Source: a bacterium (GTDB lineage: Bacteria; Patescibacteriota; Saccharimonadia; Saccharimonadales; UBA4665). From it: 64,000 bases of DNA. This document shows, one piece after another, positions 62,297-64,000 of this stretch; positions within the stretch are counted from its first letter, which is position 1, and the number at the start of each line of letters is the position of its first letter. The DNA is taken from assembly GCA_021811625.1 (NCBI GenBank), contig JAJZNU010000005.1, forward strand, positions 99,365 through 163,364. The letters run 5' to 3'. The translations under genes were made by a program, and so were the position numbers. Under the pieces are notes generated by a model. It was not told the origin of the DNA. It was given only the letters and a program-made list of their open reading frames with translations, and did no database searches.

Positions 62297-63814
62297 CTAC
62301 AGGTCACTCTTAAGTGCCCGGCTAATCGTCTGGGCTTTCGCGTTGCCGACAACCTGAGCTATCTCTGTTTCTGGTGCGGCGATCAGGCCCCTGATCGACC
62401 CAAATTGCCTGATAAGTTTTTTGCGCGTCGCCGGGCCGATTCCGGGTATATCTTCGAGGGTGGATGACGTTTGTCGTTTAATTTTGAGTATAGAATGATA
62501 GCTGACGGCAAAGCGGTGACTTTCATCCCTGATCCTCTGCAATAATTTTACCAGGTTTGTACTGTGGGGGAGATTGACAAGGATAAAATCTTCAGTCTCA
62601 GTATAGTACCCGCCTAGCTTCTGCAAGACCTGGGGATTTAGGTTCACGTTAGATCCTCGACTATCAACGGACGCCTTCTTAATTACGATTTGCTCTTCCC
62701 TCTTTGCCAGCCCGATAAACGGTAGGAGATCGTCTCCCATTTCGTCGCGGGCCCGGATAGCAGCGTCGAGTTGACCCTTCCCGCCATCAATCAGCACCAG
62801 GTTCGGTTTACCCCAGGTATGGAGATTCTTTTCGCTCAGACGACGAGCTATAGTGCTGTGCATATTGTAAAAGTCATTGTTAGCTTGTAGTTTCATCTTA
62901 AACTTACGGTATTCGCTTTTATCACTAACACCGTTAGTGAACACAACCATACTGGCTACGACGTCGGTGCCGCTCATGTGGCTGATGTCATATCCTTCAA
63001 TACGCCTGGGAAACTTATCGAGAGAAAGTAGATCGACTAATTCACTCAGAGCATGGTCCTTGCTGATATCCAAGAATTCTTTGTCGCTAAAAATTATCTG
63101 CCGACTCAGATTTCTCAGGGCAAACAGTTGGTTACGAACAGCGGCGGCTTTCTCATACTCGGACGCCTTGGACAGCCGGTTCATTTCCTTCTCCAGATCT
63201 TTCTCGACCGATTGTCGCTTTCCTTCTATAACCGCGATGAGTTTTCGTAGATTAGCCCTATAATCCGCCAGGCTGGTCCGCCCTTCCTCCAGTCCCGGGT
63301 CCAAACCCAGATGATAGTGCAGGGTAGCCCGTTTTTGGCCCGGGATCCGACGCGTCGCAAAAGGAAAAACTCTTCGTAAACCCTTGAGAGCCTGGCGGGT
63401 ACTTAACGTGCTAAGGAAAGGACCGAAATACCTGGCACCGTCATCCAGCGGCCGGCGGGTAGTGCTGACGGTCGGGAAATCACTGTCGTAGTCGATGCGA
63501 ATATAGCTCATGCTCTTGTCGTCGCGTAGCAGAATGTTATAGCGCGGCATATAGCGTCGAATCATTTCCGCCTCAAGAAATAAGGCTTCGATCTCCGAGT
63601 CAACAACCATCCAGTCGACATCGGCAATCTCGCCCACTAGGCTCTCGGTCTTAGGATCCCGGCGCCGCGATTGCTGAAAATACTGTCGTACCCGGTTATT
63701 TAACACCGCCGCTTTACCGACGTAAATAATCTCGCCGGCGGCATTTTTATGGAAATAGACGCCTGGCTGTTTCGGTAAGGTTTTCAGTTTAGTTAGAAGT
63801 TCGGAACTTGGCAT
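62297..63814 (-). CDS. uvrC: Excinuclease ABC subunit C
   Basis: A 505-residue protein. The GIY-YIG nuclease domain (PGVYFHKNAAGEIIYVGKAAVLNNRVRQYF) comes first, the UVR motif (LSKASEYEKAAAVRNQLFAL) is in the middle, and the RNase H-like nuclease (EGYDISHMSGTDVVASMVVF) and helix-hairpin-helix (LEDIPGIGPATRKKLIRQFGSIRGL) follow. It makes both incisions in nucleotide excision repair. It is about 100 residues shorter than common UvrC, as is usual in small genomes. A TATAAT box lies 11 nt before the ATG. Confidence 0.95.
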   Translation of the reverse strand: MPSSELLTKLKTLPKQPGVYFHKNAAGEIIYVGKAAVLNNRVRQYFQQSRRRDPKTESLVGEIADVDWMVVDSEIEALFLEAEMIRRYMPRYNILLRDDKSMSYIRIDYDSDFPTVSTTRRPLDDGARYFGPFLSTLSTRQALKGLRRVFPFATRRIPGQKRATLHYHLGLDPGLEEGRTSLADYRANLRKLIAVIEGKRQSVEKDLEKEMNRLSKASEYEKAAAVRNQLFALRNLSRQIIFSDKEFLDISKDHALSELVDLLSLDKFPRRIEGYDISHMSGTDVVASMVVFTNGVSDKSEYRKFKMKLQANNDFYNMHSTIARRLSEKNLHTWGKPNLVLIDGGKGQLDAAIRARDEMGDDLLPFIGLAKREEQIVIKKASVDSRGSNVNLNPQVLQKLGGYYTETEDFILVNLPHSTNLVKLLQRIRDESHRFAVSYHSILKIKRQTSSTLEDIPGIGPATRKKLIRQFGSIRGLIAAPETEIAQVVGNAKAQTISRALKSDL

Positions 63815-63932
63815 ATTCGCTATCTATTATATTCCCCTTACAAACCTTGGAGATTGGATGTAATCTGACCCATGTACCCGCCGTCTAAGTGTGGCATGGT
63901 ACACTGGTTTTAGATAATTAAAACCAAAACAC

Positions 63933-64000
63933 GTGCGAAAACTATCTGAAGCAGAAATAGAACAACGGCTCATTCGTCTCACTAACCTGGAACGACTTCA
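63933..64000 (+). CDS. Start of a gene leaving the window on the right
   Basis: A GTG at 63933 opens a frame that continues to the end of the window and reads MRKLSEAEIEQRLIRLTNLERL. It is divergent from uvrC and in a plausible intergenic position. Too short to assign a family. Confidence 0.4.
   Translation, partial: MRKLSEAEIEQRLIRLTNLERL

Overview
This window looks like a chromosome segment of a Candidate Phyla Radiation bacterium, most likely Saccharibacteria (TM7). That assignment is an inference from gene content: a compact genome, lactate-type fermentation genes, a D-Ala/MurF peptidoglycan set, and many short or membrane-anchored versions of common proteins. TGA, TAA and TAG all act as stops, so no alternative code is needed. 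Several genes have a -10 box only 6-9 nt before the start codon, which suggests leaderless mRNAs.

Layout. 1-2.3 kb: two zinc-ribbon proteins of unknown role. 2.3-8.5 kb: an accessory stretch of single genes in mixed orientation (Ham1/RdgB-like NTPase, RHH/PIN toxin-antitoxin, an unknown 407-aa protein, an FMN-binding protein, DUF4260 and two small membrane proteins). These are separated by a degenerate 50-80 nt repeat family. The toxin-antitoxin pair is bracketed by two identical, inverted 121-bp MITE-like elements. 8.6-10.9 kb: a GC-rich polysaccharide pair (CapD-like dehydratase and membrane glycosyltransferase). 11.1-12.1 kb: gene debris. 12.5-14.9 kb: a PAS histidine kinase split by a 1161-bp IS30-like element with a 2-bp target duplication. 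15.4-19.7 kb: two microproteins, an ICMT-like methyltransferase, a coupled pair of tail-fibre/LamG and FN3 proteins, and a YdeI-like protein.

19.8-64 kb is core-like: queA-tgt; a lower-glycolysis locus (ppsA, an adenylate-kinase-like protein, a D-2-hydroxyacid dehydrogenase/phosphoglycerate mutase fusion, enolase) that could run 3-phosphoglycerate to D-lactate; a flavin electron-transfer operon (FMN-binding protein, ApbE, NqrB/RnfD-FNR fusion); efflux genes (MFS, MarR, MMPL); envelope glycosyltransferases and a flippase-like protein; an ABC exporter; nickel superoxide dismutase with its maturation protease; the rpmF-nusB-nudix-rnc and rpsP-khpA-trmD clusters; LeuRS with a NUDIX-like insertion; isochorismatase, alr, ddl, a MurF-like ligase and a hydrolase; tRNA-Ala(CGC) and tRNA-Leu(CAG); and pepP-holin-secG-peptide-binding protein and uvrC.

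The most notable points are the repeat-delimited accessory region with the MITE-flanked toxin-antitoxin, the flavin electron-transfer module (with a second FMN-binding paralogue in the accessory region), the fused and clustered lower-glycolysis genes, the NUDIX-like insertion in LeuRS, and the kinase gene that can be rebuilt exactly by removing the IS.
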